NCBI GenBank assembly: GCA_028693055.1
Contig: JAQUWD010000011.1
Coordinates: 1-64,000, forward strand
Source of the DNA: Eubacteriales bacterium
GTDB taxonomy: Bacteria; Bacillota; Clostridia; Christensenellales; Aristaeellaceae
Length of the DNA stretch: 64,000 nt
Direction: 5' to 3'
The stretch's first letter is position 1. Every line of letters begins with the position of its first letter. The translations under genes were made by a program, and so were the position numbers. The notes below the pieces were generated by a model. The model was given only the letters and a program-made list of their open reading frames with translations, searched no databases and was not told the DNA's origin. Shown here piece after piece: positions 36,551-44,884 of this stretch.

Positions 36551-37222
36551 GTGAAAAAAATCATTGCACTACTGTTGCTTCTTCTGATGTTCATTACCTC
36601 TGGAACCGTCCTTGCAGAAGGTACTGTCTGCCCCATTGACGTCACAAACCTGACGGTTCAGCTGCCCGATGGATGGAGCTCTCGCGAATTGATGCCCACC
36701 GATACGATGAACGGTATGCTGCTGGTGGCGCACAACGCCGACAAGAGCGTTTCGCTGGACGTCACAGAGGAAAGCTACACGGCAGAGGAAATGCAAGCCA
36801 AAATCGACGCGGGCGCTCAGGCTCTTGAGTTTGGCGGCATCCCATATGTGATGGAAGAGACAGAAAACGGCATTTGGTACTATATGACCGAATTGTCCGA
36901 AGCAGACGTATTGACGTTTACCGTCTACGCGGAGGGGGAAGCGTTTTCTGCCAATAAGGAAGCCTTGGAGCAGCTGCTTGGTTCCTTGACGCTTTCTTCC
37001 GAGGCCGAGAAACTGGGAGGATTTGTCAAGGGTACGGTAAAATCCTTCAATAGCCGCAGAGGCTATGGGTACATTCTGTCCGAGGATGGTACTGAAATCT
37101 TCGTACACTACACAGGCATTAATATGGATGGCTTCAAGATGCTGGAGCCGGGTCAGCGGGTGTTATTCAACATTATCGAAGGTATTCGCGGCCCGCAGGC
37201 GACGAACGTAATCATCGAATAA
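36551..37222 (+). CDS. Exported protein with C-terminal cold-shock (CSD) domain
   Basis: 223 aa from GTG behind TAGGAGG. Residues 1-23 are a clear signal peptide (MKKIIALLLLLLMFITSGTVLA). Residues ~25-150 form an alpha/beta domain I do not recognise. Residues ~158-223 are a cold-shock domain: GTVKSFNSRRGYGYI (RNP1-like), IFVHY (RNP2), DGFKMLEPGQRVLF, GPQATNV. The Trp of the usual VKWFN is Ser. Cold-shock domains bind single-stranded nucleic acid in the cytoplasm, so a Sec signal in front of one is very unusual. No stop or frameshift separates the parts. Confidence 0.85.
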   Translation: MKKIIALLLLLLMFITSGTVLAEGTVCPIDVTNLTVQLPDGWSSRELMPTDTMNGMLLVAHNADKSVSLDVTEESYTAEEMQAKIDAGAQALEFGGIPYVMEETENGIWYYMTELSEADVLTFTVYAEGEAFSANKEALEQLLGSLTLSSEAEKLGGFVKGTVKSFNSRRGYGYILSEDGTEIFVHYTGINMDGFKMLEPGQRVLFNIIEGIRGPQATNVIIE

Positions 37223-37378
37223 TACGAATCTTGTATCAGAACAACTCCAACTTGGGGACGCTAATGGCTCTGTTATTCCTGTATTTTCTTCCTTGACGCT
37301 TGGCCAAAATCACCCCAAGCTGTTCGCCCCTTTAATGGAGATTCGTATGACAAAATGAAACGCAGTGTTACTCGTTCC

Positions 37379-37404
37379 CGCGGCAGGAGTGATCTCCTGC
37401 CGCG
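37379..37404 (+). terminator. Hairpin just upstream of the C11 protease gene
   Basis: CGCGGCAGGAG, TGAT, exact complement, then ATTTTCTC. It ends 27 nt before the ATG, so it is either the terminator of the CSD gene or an attenuator. Confidence 0.6.
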
Positions 37405-37431
37405 ATTTTCTCTAAGAAAGGAATCGCTGAC

Positions 37432-39300
37432 ATGAAAAGAATCGCATGGATCGCGCTTGTGATACTGGCGCTGCTGTCCAAGGCATTTGCCGTCGCCGAG
37501 CCGTTGCCTTCCGTCACAGTAATGGTCTATCTCTGCGGAAGCGATTTGGAAAAGTGGGGCGGCGCGGCGTCGACGGACATTGCCGAAATGCTGGAGGCGG
37601 AAGAAAGCGACGGCGTGCGCGTCTATGTGCAGACCGGCGGCGCGGCGCGCTGGAAGGATAGCAGAATTTCCGGCAATACGGTTCAGCGTTTTTCTTTACA
37701 TGACGGCGGTTTGCATTTGAAACAGGATCTTGGCAAGGTGAATATGGCGGATGAAAAGACGCTTAGCGATTTTATTACCTACTGCGCAAAAGAAGCGCCC
37801 GCAGAGCGTTATATACTGATCCTATGGGATCATGGCGGCGGCCCCGTTTACGGCTATGGAAGCGACGAGCTTTTCGGCGGCGGTTCTATGTCGCTTGTTC
37901 AGATAAAACAGGCGCTTGACAACGCTAATGTGCGCTTCGACCTGATCGGTTTTGACGCCTGCCTGATGGCTACGCTGGAAACCGGACTGATGCTCTCTCC
38001 GTACGCTTCGTATCTGATTGCCAGCGAAAATACAGAACCCGGAACCGGCTGGGCATACACCCAGTGGCTTTCGGCGCTTTCCCAAAACCCCGACGTCGAA
38101 ACGGAAATCCTCGGGCAAATCCTCGTGGACAGTTATATCGACTCCTGCTCGGATAATTCCGCCGCGCAGGACGCTACGCTTTCGCTGATCGACCTTGCTA
38201 AATTAAAGGATAGTGCGTCGGATATCATGAACCTGCTCGCTTTGCATGCGCGGGAGATGATTTCTGCCGGAAGCTACGCACAGCTTGCGCAGGCACGGCG
38301 CAACGCCAAGGCTTTTGGTTACTCCCAGCATGACCTTGTGGATCTCATTGATCTCATCGAGCGCGTCAATTTACCCAACGACTCGCAAATCCTAAATCGC
38401 GTACGCGAAGCAATCCCTTATAGCAAAACCGGAAAAGCGGCGGGACAAGTCTGCGGGCTTTCCGTTTACTTTCCTTTTAATAATGTTGAGGCGCTTTCCT
38501 CTATGCAGTCGGTTTATGCAGCGCTTTCGGACATGAAAGCTTTTGCATCTCTTTTATCCGAATTTGCCACGCTGAGAGTAAGCGGAAATACGGAATCTTC
38601 AACCAGCGATAGCTGGTGGTTTAATGGCGATTTCTCTCAGCAGATGAACGCATATATCGTTTCAAACCAGTTGACAGTGTCGGAGATGCAGCTAATGGAT
38701 AAGGGGGAGTATTACGCCCTATGTCTGCCCGCCGAAGCGCTGGAGGTGATCGAGAACGTCCAAATGCAGCTATCCATTTTCGATGAGGACGGTCAAATCG
38801 TTATGGGCGTAGACGACGTAATTGCTTATGACGACGACGGCGATATCATCGCCGACTTCGATGGAACATGGGTCGCGTTGAACGGGCAAATCGTACCGTT
38901 CTATTCCGAGGAATATACAGAAATCGGCGATTCCTTCCGCTACAGCGGCTGCGTACCTGCGGAGATCGATGGGGAGGACCGGGAAATTGTGATAATCTGG
39001 GACAACGATCATCCGAATGGTCTTGTCATCGGCGCAAGGCCGGTCTTTGAAGACGCACAGACGGTTGCCCACGGTTTATTGCCAATAGAGGTCGGCAGCG
39101 TGATTTCCCCCTATTGCGCGTATTTTGCGGAAGAGTCGGAGGAGTCTACCTACTATTACTACGGCGACGAAATTCACTATGACGGAACGCTGACGGTTTC
39201 CTATGAAACCGTCGAACCCGCGGACAGGTGCAGCTTTTGCTATGTCCTTACAGACGTCTATGGGAACAAATACTTTTCGGAGGATATCTACACGCAGTGA
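37432..39300 (+). CDS. Clostripain-family (C11) cysteine peptidase, exported
   Basis: 622 aa with a signal peptide (MKRIAWIALVILALLSKAFA, cleaved near residue 22). The catalytic pair is His in LILWDHGGG and Cys in FDACLMATLE; the substrate-pocket region follows (ASENTEPGTGWAY). The family cleaves after Arg or Lys. The C-terminal ~250 residues form a beta-rich domain rich in Asp and Tyr. It is likely surface-bound or secreted; no sortase motif is seen. Confidence 0.9.
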   Translation: MKRIAWIALVILALLSKAFAVAEPLPSVTVMVYLCGSDLEKWGGAASTDIAEMLEAEESDGVRVYVQTGGAARWKDSRISGNTVQRFSLHDGGLHLKQDLGKVNMADEKTLSDFITYCAKEAPAERYILILWDHGGGPVYGYGSDELFGGGSMSLVQIKQALDNANVRFDLIGFDACLMATLETGLMLSPYASYLIASENTEPGTGWAYTQWLSALSQNPDVETEILGQILVDSYIDSCSDNSAAQDATLSLIDLAKLKDSASDIMNLLALHAREMISAGSYAQLAQARRNAKAFGYSQHDLVDLIDLIERVNLPNDSQILNRVREAIPYSKTGKAAGQVCGLSVYFPFNNVEALSSMQSVYAALSDMKAFASLLSEFATLRVSGNTESSTSDSWWFNGDFSQQMNAYIVSNQLTVSEMQLMDKGEYYALCLPAEALEVIENVQMQLSIFDEDGQIVMGVDDVIAYDDDGDIIADFDGTWVALNGQIVPFYSEEYTEIGDSFRYSGCVPAEIDGEDREIVIIWDNDHPNGLVIGARPVFEDAQTVAHGLLPIEVGSVISPYCAYFAEESEESTYYYYGDEIHYDGTLTVSYETVEPADRCSFCYVLTDVYGNKYFSEDIYTQ

Positions 39301-39613
39301 TCGCAAGCATCAAACAACCAAAATCAGTCGCAAAGGTTTTATAGGTAGCAAAGAGACGTATGCCTGCGCCTCTCAAAGCGGAAAAACAACGCCTGAACGT
39401 CTCACCCGCTAATGATGAGATATTCAAAATAGAATGAACTCATGTGTTGACCGCCCCTTCGCCATTTCCCACGCTTGACGAACCCCACAAATTCGCGATA
39501 CAATGGCAATGCTTATTGCTGCCACTGACCGATTTTCCCCCACTTATTTGTTATACCGCACTTATTACTAATCGTAAGGCAGGGCGGGCAGAGCGTAGAA
39601 AGGATGACGGACT
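39301..39613. other. Intergenic region upstream of the acyltransferase-HisHF operon
   Basis: No gene. The only clear element is a promoter at 39475-39504, leaving a ~105-nt leader with no strong hairpin that I can see. Confidence 0.5.
39475..39504 (+). promoter_or_regulatory. Sigma-A promoter of the acyltransferase-HisHF operon
   Basis: TTGACG, 18 bp, TACAAT. Confidence 0.55.
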
Positions 39614-40537
39614 ATGTTTGGACATCGCCCCGAGGGCCGACGGATCAAGGATGTGGATCCCATTGTACAGGTTACCCCACATCTCATGCCCATGCGCTGC
39701 GACGCGCAGGTATTTCTAGCCCACGACGTTGAATATGAACCCATGATGCGCTACATTGCCCAGAAAAGCCGCGAGGGCGTAAAGATTACCTTTATGGAAA
39801 TCCTGATCGCCAGCTTTGTACGCGGCGTATCGCAGGTGCCGGAAATCAATCGCTTCATCATGAACAAAAAATTCTATAACCGCAAGGAGCTAACCTGTAG
39901 CTTCACCATGCTGCTAGATACCCCGGATGGCAGCTTGGAGGAAACCGCTGTAAAGATTATGTTCGACCCCAGCGATACCATCTACGACGTAAGCGCGCGG
40001 GTGAAGGACACCATCGCTCAGAATCGTAAACCCGAGGATCCGGGTTTTGCTTTAAAGCTGGCAAGGGTAGCCGTCAAAATTCCCGGCCTTTTGCTGGTGC
40101 TGGCGGGACTCATCCGTTTTTTGGATCGTTACGGTCTGCTGCCAAAATCCTTGATCGATGCGCTCCCCTTCCATACCAGTATGTTTGTCACCAATATGGC
40201 TTCCATCGGTATGACCCGCGTCTATCATCATATCTATAATTTCGGCAATACCAGCCTGTTCTTCTCCATCGGCAATCCGGAGCGTAGCTATGGAGTAAAC
40301 GCCGGCGGCGATATCATTCGTAAATGCATTTTGCCCATCGGTATTACCGCTGACGAGCGGGTTTGCGGCGGCGCGGTCTATGCCAAGCTTTTCGCGGTGA
40401 TGAAGCATTGCCTGCGCCATCCGGAGGAGCTGGAAACGCCCCCGGATGAAGTGAAGTATAATAAGAACTGCGAGTATCACGTGCCGAAGCCTCAGCATGT
40501 GGTCACGCCGTCCGTGAAAGAGGAAGCAAAGGCATGA
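39614..40537 (+). CDS. Stand-alone E2-like (2-oxoacid dehydrogenase acyltransferase/CAT fold) protein
   Basis: 307 aa. It resembles only the catalytic domain of E2 acyltransferases (KITFMEILIASFVRGV, the FVTNMASIGM strand, ILPIGITADERVCGGA). There is no lipoyl or E1/E3-binding domain. The catalytic HxxxDG motif of active E2/CAT enzymes is replaced by ERVCGG, so normal acyl transfer is doubtful. It overlaps the next gene (ATGA) and thus shares an operon with the HisH and HisF paralogues. Confidence 0.75.
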   Translation: MFGHRPEGRRIKDVDPIVQVTPHLMPMRCDAQVFLAHDVEYEPMMRYIAQKSREGVKITFMEILIASFVRGVSQVPEINRFIMNKKFYNRKELTCSFTMLLDTPDGSLEETAVKIMFDPSDTIYDVSARVKDTIAQNRKPEDPGFALKLARVAVKIPGLLLVLAGLIRFLDRYGLLPKSLIDALPFHTSMFVTNMASIGMTRVYHHIYNFGNTSLFFSIGNPERSYGVNAGGDIIRKCILPIGITADERVCGGAVYAKLFAVMKHCLRHPEELETPPDEVKYNKNCEYHVPKPQHVVTPSVKEEAKA

Positions 40538-41148
40538 TCGGCGTTTTGGATTATGGCATTGGCAATATCGGTTCCATCTTGAATATGCTCAAAAAGGTTG
40601 GCGCTCAAGCCTGCGCCGTTACGACGGCTGATGAGCTGAGCGCCTGCGATAAGCTGATTTTGCCCGGGGTAGGCGCGTTTGATCAGGGCATGGCGCTGCT
40701 TGAAAAGAGCGGCATGCGCCCCGCGCTGGACGACGCAGCCGCCTCCGGCAAACCGCTGCTGGGAATCTGTCTAGGGATGCAAATGCTGGGCAGAAGCAGC
40801 GAGGAGGGAACGGGGCAAGGCCTTTGCTATATTCCATTTGATTTAAAACGGTTCCAACTGCCCGATCATCCGGAGCTGAAGGTTCCTCATATGGGCTGGG
40901 ACTTCGTAGCTACGGTACAGCCCGACGACGCTTTTGTGAAAGGCTTGGAGCAGCCTGCCCGGTTCTATTTTGTTCACAGCTATTATGCTGTCTGTGATGA
41001 TCCCTCCGACGTGCTTTTCCAGTGTGATTACGGCCTTTCCTTTGCGGCGGCGGTACATCGCGGCAATGTATGGGGAACCCAGTTCCACCCGGAGAAAAGC
41101 CATCGCTTCGGCATGCGGCTGCTTACCAATTTCGCAAAGGAGTGTTAG
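40534..41148 (+). CDS. hisH: HisH-type glutamine amidotransferase subunit
   Basis: 204 aa class I glutaminase: LDYGIGNIGSI, oxyanion segment LPGVGAFDQGM, nucleophile Cys in LGICLGMQML, His-Glu in WGTQFHPEKSHRFG. It delivers ammonia to the HisF partner encoded 1 bp downstream. No other his genes are nearby and the partner is a divergent HisF, so the pair may amidinate a sugar rather than make histidine. Confidence 0.88.
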   Translation: MIGVLDYGIGNIGSILNMLKKVGAQACAVTTADELSACDKLILPGVGAFDQGMALLEKSGMRPALDDAAASGKPLLGICLGMQMLGRSSEEGTGQGLCYIPFDLKRFQLPDHPELKVPHMGWDFVATVQPDDAFVKGLEQPARFYFVHSYYAVCDDPSDVLFQCDYGLSFAAAVHRGNVWGTQFHPEKSHRFGMRLLTNFAKEC

Positions 41149-41149
41149 C

Positions 41150-41929
41150 ATGTTTCACCGCCCACGGCTGATTCCCTGCCTGCTTCTTTCGGAAGGAAAT
41201 CTGGTGAAAACCGTAAAATTCAAGGATCCTACTTATTTGGGGGATCCCATCAATGCGGTCAAGATTTTTAGTGAAAAATGTGTGGACGAGCTGTGTATTC
41301 AGGATATTGAAGCGTCCAAAAACGGCAGAGGCCCAGACTTTGATTTATTGAAGGATATGGCGGAAGAAGCGTTTATGCCCCTGTCCTATGGCGGCGGCGT
41401 AACCACATTGGAACAGGCTGCAAAGCTTTTCCATATTGGCTTTGAAAAAGTGGTGCTCAACACCGCCTTAACCGCTCAGCCGGAGCTCATTAGCCAAATC
41501 GCCGATCGCTTCGGTGTGCAGAGCATAGTCGCCTCCATCGACGCAAAGCAGGATTTGTTTAAGCGTTACCATTGCGCTGTGAAGGACGGTACGGAACAAA
41601 CCAGCATCAGCCCTGTCGCCTTGGCAAAGCGTGCCCAACAGCTAGGGGCGGGCGAGGTGCTTTTAAACTCCGTCGACCGGGACGGCGTTATGCAGGGCTA
41701 TGACCTCAAGCTGATTCAGGCGGTTGCCAAGGAGCTAACCATTCCCCTGATCGCTTGCGGCGGTGCGAAGGACGCTTCAGATATGAAGCAGGCCCTTCAA
41801 AGCGGCGGCGCTCACGCGGCGGCAGCCGGAAGCATGTTTGTTTATTGGGGGCCGTTAAAGGCGGTGCTCATTAACGCCCCTAGCGAGGACGAGCTGTATC
41901 GGCTAGGGATTTACCAACGGGAAGCGTAA
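41150..41929 (+). CDS. HisF-like cyclase paralogue (WbuZ-type, probable sugar amidation)
   Basis: 259 aa from ATG 41150 (AAAGGAG upstream; the longer ORF overlaps hisH). It is a (beta/alpha)8 barrel. True HisF begins IPCLDVxxGxVVKG with catalytic Asp11; here the block is IPCLLLSEGNLVKTVKF, so that Asp is Leu. The later Asp is kept (VASIDAKQ). LLLxxGxLVKT plus GDPINAVKIFSEKCVDEL is typical of the paralogues paired with HisH in acetamidino-sugar or O-antigen synthesis. The substrate here is unknown. Confidence 0.82.
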   Translation: MFHRPRLIPCLLLSEGNLVKTVKFKDPTYLGDPINAVKIFSEKCVDELCIQDIEASKNGRGPDFDLLKDMAEEAFMPLSYGGGVTTLEQAAKLFHIGFEKVVLNTALTAQPELISQIADRFGVQSIVASIDAKQDLFKRYHCAVKDGTEQTSISPVALAKRAQQLGAGEVLLNSVDRDGVMQGYDLKLIQAVAKELTIPLIACGGAKDASDMKQALQSGGAHAAAAGSMFVYWGPLKAVLINAPSEDELYRLGIYQREA

Positions 41930-41950
41930 ACCATACGAATTGTACGATGC

Positions 41951-41991
41951 GAAGGACAGAATCATCACGGCTGATTCGTCCTTCTTTTTTT
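41951..41991 (+). terminator. Intrinsic terminator after the HisHF operon
   Basis: GAAGGAC..GAATCA pairs with TGATTC.GTCCTTC, followed by TTTTTTT. Confidence 0.85.
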
Positions 41992-41994
41992 ATT

Positions 41995-42021
41995 GATACC
42001 CTATTGACTTAGTCGGGTATC
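41995..42021 (+). promoter_or_regulatory. Upstream inverted repeat over the -35 box of the copper operon
   Basis: GATACCC, 13 bp, GGGTATC, containing the -35 TTGACT. The half-sites match those of the downstream operator. Confidence 0.6.
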
Positions 42022-42032
42022 AATGCTATGAT
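42004..42032 (+). promoter_or_regulatory. Sigma-A promoter of the copper operon
   Basis: TTGACT, 17 bp, TATGAT. Confidence 0.85.
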
Positions 42033-42038
42033 TTCAAT

Positions 42039-42064
42039 ATACCCCCACCCGGTGGGAGGGGTAT
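42039..42064 (+). promoter_or_regulatory. CsoR operator
   Basis: ATACCCC...GGGGTAT, with an inner GC-rich dyad CCACC-C-GGTGG, covers the likely transcription start. It matches the GC-rich dyads known for Cu(I)-responsive CsoR repressors. Confidence 0.8.
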
Positions 42065-42082
42065 TTTTGAAAGGAGACTCCA

Positions 42083-42349
42083 ATGAACGCAGAAAAGCAG
42101 AAAGCCGTGCAAGCGCTAAAAACAGCAACCGGCCAAATGGAAGGAATCATCCGTATGATTGAGGAAGAGCGCTATTGTATTGATATATCCAACCAGATTC
42201 TTGCTGCATCCGCCCAGCTAAAGCGCGCAAATTTGTTGATTCTACAGCAGCATATGAATCACTGTGTCAAAACCGCCATCGAAAACGGAAATGGCGATGA
42301 AAAGATTTCGGAAATAATGGGTATTCTATCAAAGATCATGGATCGATAA
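42083..42349 (+). CDS. csoR: Copper-sensing repressor CsoR
   Basis: 88 aa, all-helical DUF156 family. Cu(I) ligands Cys32, His57 and Cys61 are spaced as in characterised CsoR (C-x24-H-x3-C; in RYCID and QQHMNHC). It binds DNA without copper and releases it when Cu(I) is bound, so the operon is induced by copper. AAAGGAG precedes the ATG; copA starts 10 bp downstream. Confidence 0.92.
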   Translation: MNAEKQKAVQALKTATGQMEGIIRMIEEERYCIDISNQILAASAQLKRANLLILQQHMNHCVKTAIENGNGDEKISEIMGILSKIMDR

Positions 42350-42359
42350 GGAGTAAGCT

Positions 42360-44606
42360 ATGAGCCAATCACCCGTTACCTTTGCTATTACCGGCATGAC
42401 CTGCGCTTCCTGCTCTGCTCGCATTGAAAAGATGGTGGGCAAGATGGAGGGCGTAGCGTCCGCTAGCGTGAACCTAACCACCGAAAAGCTAACGGCTACC
42501 TTTACCACTCCTGCAACCGAGGATAGCATCATTGCATTGGTGGTAAAGCTTGGCTACGGCGCAACGGTAGAAAAGCAAGCGCAAATCAATGCCCAAAAAA
42601 AGTCGGAGCAAAAGGATCAAGCCATCTATCGCATGTGGACGAAATTCGGCATAGCGGTCGGCTTTGCCATCCCCTTGCTGTACCTTGCCATGGGGCCGAT
42701 GATAGGTCTGCCTGTACCGTCGTTTCTATCGCCTGAGCAATATCCGCTCCGTTATGCATTGACCCAGCTGTTGCTAACCATCCCCATCCTTATTGCGGGA
42801 AATCAGTTTTACTCCGTGGGCTTTCGAGCTTTATGGAACAGAAGCCCCAATATGGATAGCCTTATCGCCATGGGCACCACCGCTGCCATGGCATATAGCC
42901 TTTATTCCGTGTTTCGCATTGCAGCAGGTGAAATACATGCCGTCCATGGCTTATATTTTGAAAGCGCCGGCGTGATTATCGCTTTGATTTTGCTGGGCAA
43001 GTCCATGGAAGCTGTATCCAAAGGGCGTACCTCCGAGGCAATCAAGAAGCTCATCGCCCTTCAACCCAAGACCGCAATTTTGATCAAGGACGGGCAAGAG
43101 CGAGAAATCCCCATCGAAGAAGTGCAGCCCGGAGATATACTACTGGTCAAGCCTGGCTCAAAGATACCCGTAGACGGGGAAGTAGTCTCCGGCAGTACCG
43201 CTATCGATGAGAGCATGCTCACTGGAGAAAGCATGCCCGTGGATAAAAAGACCGGCGATTTCGTCTATGCTGCATCCATGAACAAGAATGGAGTTATTCA
43301 GTTTCGCGCCGTAAAGGTAGGCGCGGAGACGGCCCTCGCCCAAATCGTCAAGCTGGTAGAGGACGCGCAGGGCGCTAAGGCTCCCATCGCAAAAATTGCC
43401 GATGTGGTTTCCAGCTATTTTGTTCCCATTGTCTTTGCCATCGCTTTTTTATCAGCCGCCGCATGGCTCATCAGTGGAGAGAGCTTTTCATTTGCTTTAA
43501 CCATTTTAGTTTCCGTATTGGTAATCGCCTGTCCCTGTGCTCTAGGCTTGGCAACGCCCACAGCGATTATGGTGGGTACGGGGAAGGGAGCGGAGCTGGG
43601 CATTCTCATTAAAGGCGGGGAGGCGCTGGAGGCGGCTCATAGCATCCAAACCGTCGTATTGGATAAGACGGGAACCATTACGGAAGGAAAGCCTTGCGTA
43701 ACCGACTTATTGCCGGTATCGTCGATGAATGAGAATCAACTGTTAAGTTATGCAGCCGCAGCGGAGAAGGGCTCCGAGCATCCGCTAGGGCAAGCCATTG
43801 TGTCCGAAGCGGAAAAGCGCCAGCTCATTTTGCCTGCTGTAGCTCATTTTGAAGCGATTACCGGTCAAGGCATTCGTGTGCAGTCCGATAGCGGTGCTAT
43901 CTTGTTAGGAAATAGCAGCCTGATGAAAGAAAACAACATTGATGTTTCCATGCTTCAATCCGATGCTGACCAATTGGCGCAAGCTGGCAAAACCCCTATG
44001 TTTATCGCGTTGGCAGGGAAGGCGGCTGGCTTGGTGGCAGTAGCCGACGTAGTAAAGCCAACCAGCGTAGCGGCTATTCAAAAGTTAAACGCTATGGGGA
44101 TTGAGGTCGTCATGATGACCGGGGATAACCGACGCACAGCTGAAGCCATTGCTCGCGAAATCGGCATAACCCGCATATTATCGGAAGTCCTTCCCCAGCA
44201 CAAGGCTGACGAAGTGAAAAAGCTGCAAACGGAAGGAAAGAAGGTAGCCATGGTAGGGGATGGAATCAACGATGCGCCCGCTTTGGCCCAAGCGGATATC
44301 GGCATTGCCATCGGCTCCGGCACCGACGTCGCCATCGAATCAGCCGACATTGTCCTGATGCACAGCGACCTAATGGACGTTCCCACCGCCATACAGCTAT
44401 CTAAATCCACCATCCGTAATATCAAGCAAAATCTTTTCTGGGCCTTTGCTTATAATACCTTAGGAATTCCCGTCGCGGCTGGGCTGCTCCATTTATTTGG
44501 CGGGCCGCTGCTCAATCCCATGCTGGCTGCCGCCGCCATGTCTCTTTCCTCGGTGTCGGTGCTTAGCAATGCGTTACGCTTGAAGCGGTTTAAGCCGTTC
44601 CAATAA
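42360..44606 (+). CDS. copA: Cu(I)-exporting P1B-type ATPase
   Basis: 748 aa. One N-terminal heavy-metal domain (GMTCASCSARIEK, residues ~10-22), then eight predicted membrane helices with the transport motif CPCALGLATPTA, actuator TGES, phosphorylation site DKTGTITEG (Asp ~434), and hinge GDGINDAPALAQAD. It pumps Cu(I) out of the cell. The HP motif of the N domain (SEHPLG) is present. Confidence 0.96.
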   Translation: MSQSPVTFAITGMTCASCSARIEKMVGKMEGVASASVNLTTEKLTATFTTPATEDSIIALVVKLGYGATVEKQAQINAQKKSEQKDQAIYRMWTKFGIAVGFAIPLLYLAMGPMIGLPVPSFLSPEQYPLRYALTQLLLTIPILIAGNQFYSVGFRALWNRSPNMDSLIAMGTTAAMAYSLYSVFRIAAGEIHAVHGLYFESAGVIIALILLGKSMEAVSKGRTSEAIKKLIALQPKTAILIKDGQEREIPIEEVQPGDILLVKPGSKIPVDGEVVSGSTAIDESMLTGESMPVDKKTGDFVYAASMNKNGVIQFRAVKVGAETALAQIVKLVEDAQGAKAPIAKIADVVSSYFVPIVFAIAFLSAAAWLISGESFSFALTILVSVLVIACPCALGLATPTAIMVGTGKGAELGILIKGGEALEAAHSIQTVVLDKTGTITEGKPCVTDLLPVSSMNENQLLSYAAAAEKGSEHPLGQAIVSEAEKRQLILPAVAHFEAITGQGIRVQSDSGAILLGNSSLMKENNIDVSMLQSDADQLAQAGKTPMFIALAGKAAGLVAVADVVKPTSVAAIQKLNAMGIEVVMMTGDNRRTAEAIAREIGITRILSEVLPQHKADEVKKLQTEGKKVAMVGDGINDAPALAQADIGIAIGSGTDVAIESADIVLMHSDLMDVPTAIQLSKSTIRNIKQNLFWAFAYNTLGIPVAAGLLHLFGGPLLNPMLAAAAMSLSSVSVLSNALRLKRFKPFQ

Positions 44607-44629
44607 ATCAACAAAAGGAGAAGGATGCG

Positions 44630-44830
44630 ATGATTACTGTCTTAAAGGTACCCGATATGATGTGTCAGCATTGTGAAAAGGCGGTGAAGGGCGCGCTTCT
44701 TGGAATCACCGGCGTTAAGAGCGCCTTGGTGGACTTGGAGAAAAAAACGGTTACGATCGAGCATATCGAAAGCGTAGCCGTCAACGCGATGAAGGCTTCC
44801 TTGGCTGAAGTCGGTTATGACGCTGAGTAA
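44630..44830 (+). CDS. copZ: Copper chaperone CopZ
   Basis: 66 aa heavy-metal-associated domain with MMCQHC, which binds Cu(I) and passes it to CopA. It ends the csoR-copA-copZ operon; AAAAGGAG precedes the ATG. Confidence 0.92.
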   Translation: MITVLKVPDMMCQHCEKAVKGALLGITGVKSALVDLEKKTVTIEHIESVAVNAMKASLAEVGYDAE

Positions 44831-44832
44831 TC

Positions 44833-44878
44833 AAAAAGGACTGCATCACATAAATCTTTGTGATACAGTCCCTTTTTT
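44833..44878. terminator. Bidirectional intrinsic terminator between copZ and the convergent lipoprotein gene
   Basis: AAAAAGGACTGCATCACA pairs with TGTGATACAGTCCCTTTTTT with one bulge; T-runs on both strands. Confidence 0.8.
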
Positions 44879-44884
44879 GAATCT

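Noticed and set aside
40970-41149. N-terminal 60-codon extension of the HisF-like ORF
   Set aside because: It overlaps hisH in another frame; ATG 41150 has AAAGGAG and gives the normal HisF length.
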